Shown here: positions 14,131 to 14,585 of the stretch, one piece after another | Layout of the letters: each line of letters begins with the position of its first letter | How positions within the stretch are numbered: position 1 is the first letter of the stretch | Source of the DNA: JBBRLA01 sp038231615 | Lineage (GTDB): Bacteria > Myxococcota_A > Polyangia > Palsa-1104 > JAEUJZ01 | Direction of reading: 5' to 3' | Assembly (NCBI GenBank): GCA_038231615.1 | Contig: JBBRLA010000141.1 | Coordinates: 1 to 14,585, forward strand | DNA length: 14,585 nucleotides | Program-made: the position numbers and the translations under genes | The notes under the pieces: model-generated | Databases searched by the model: none | What the model was told of the DNA's origin: nothing | Seen by the model: only the letters and a program-made list of their open reading frames with translations

Positions 14131-14585
14131 TTATCGCGGCACCGCCCGCCGGGTCTCGCCGCCGTGCTGCGAGAGGCGCGGGCGCCCTTCGATGCGGATC
14201 AGGCCGCCGTCGTACTCGCCGGGCTTGAAGGGCGTGTACCAGTGCCGCGACCAGAACATCATCTGCCCCTGTTTCAGCGTCGCGCAGAGCTGCGCTTTCA
14301 GAAAGGCGAAGGGGGCGATGTCTCCGGCCAGGTGCTTGATGGATTTCTCGGACGAGGTCCCAAAGAGGCCCACCCCGTCCAGTTGGGCCAGGGTGCTGTG
14401 GGGTATTTTCGTCGGGTCCTGGCTCGACAGAAGTATGGAGGTCTTCAGGTGGCGCCGCTCCTTGATGATGCGCTCGATCTGCAGGCGGTTCAGTTTGTGT
14501 TCTAAAAAGTGGTGCGCCTCGTCGATGACCAGGAGCAGGCCGCAGGGCAGCTCGCTCTCGCCCAGGATCAGGATGTCCACCACAA
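14131..14585 (-). CDS. HerA/DUF87-like P-loop ATPase, C-terminal part (5' end outside window)
   Basis: About 151 residues are visible; the frame is open through the right edge, so the N-terminus and Walker A lie outside. A Walker B LLLVIDEAHHFLE is followed by IIKERRHLKTSILLSSQDPTKIP. This has the pattern of HerA/VirB4/DUF87 hexameric translocases, where a 'rarely used resistant record' style Arg-helix and the S/T-Q-x-P sensor strand follow Walker B. Family members move DNA for repair, conjugation or phage defence. The GTG at 14583 is almost certainly internal. The C-terminal tail (KPGEYDGGLIRIEGRPRLSQ) is not a recognised domain. Without the N-terminus and upstream genes the specific role cannot be given. 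Confidence 0.75.
   Translation of the reverse strand, partial: VVDILILGESELPCGLLLVIDEAHHFLEHKLNRLQIERIIKERRHLKTSILLSSQDPTKIPHSTLAQLDGVGLFGTSSEKSIKHLAGDIAPFAFLKAQLCATLKQGQMMFWSRHWYTPFKPGEYDGGLIRIEGRPRLSQHGGETRRAVPR

Overview
The window is GC-rich DNA (codon third positions are mostly G/C) with tightly packed genes, several of them overlapping. It carries two lipoprotein genes, one with a Pro/Asp/Leu/Ala repeat spacer behind the lipidated cysteine. Together with the AAA/WD40 proteins and a MacB-type exporter, this points to a large-genome Gram-negative bacterium, most likely a myxobacterium-like (Myxococcota/'Deltaproteobacteria') lineage. That assignment is an inference from style, not from a marker gene. 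No rRNA, tRNA, CRISPR array or insertion sequence was found.

Layout. (1) 1-3994, minus strand: a two-gene unit. The first gene encodes an XRE-type HTH fused to an AAA_35-like domain whose Walker A and Walker B residues are both lost. It overlaps by 16 nt a second gene, cut by the left window edge, encoding an AAA_35-type ATPase with intact motifs followed by one membrane helix, a long coiled coil and a WD40 propeller. This is the most interesting system in the window: a DNA-binding pseudo-ATPase paired with a membrane-tethered ATPase/WD40 protein. (2) 4125-6740, plus strand, divergent from unit 1: a large exported lipoprotein with Asp-box (BNR/sialidase-type) repeats and C-terminal adhesion-like domains. 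It is followed by an inverted repeat shared with the convergent gene. (3) 6787-11117, minus strand: a four-gene operon (membrane-fusion protein, ABC ATPase, FtsX/MacB-like permease 1, permease 2) with stop/start overlaps of 1 and 4 nt and a 10-nt gap. This is a complete tripartite-type export or lipoprotein-handling transporter. (4) 11404-13070, plus strand, divergent from unit 3: a 58-codon gene of unknown function and a TTG-initiated gene encoding an HTH-fused SAM-dependent methyltransferase of the EgtD-like (Methyltransf_33) type. (5) 13265-13996, plus strand: a second small lipoprotein with a tandem-repeat spacer and an uncharacterised C-terminal domain. (6) 14131-14585, minus strand: the C-terminal part of a HerA/DUF87-like P-loop ATPase running off the right edge.

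Functional picture. The window is dominated by envelope functions (two lipoproteins, a MacAB/Lol-like ABC exporter, a membrane-anchored WD40 protein) and by HTH domains fused to enzyme-like domains (AAA_35 and methyltransferase). No single pathway ties all the genes together. The operon structures support three independent transcription units plus two single genes and one edge fragment.
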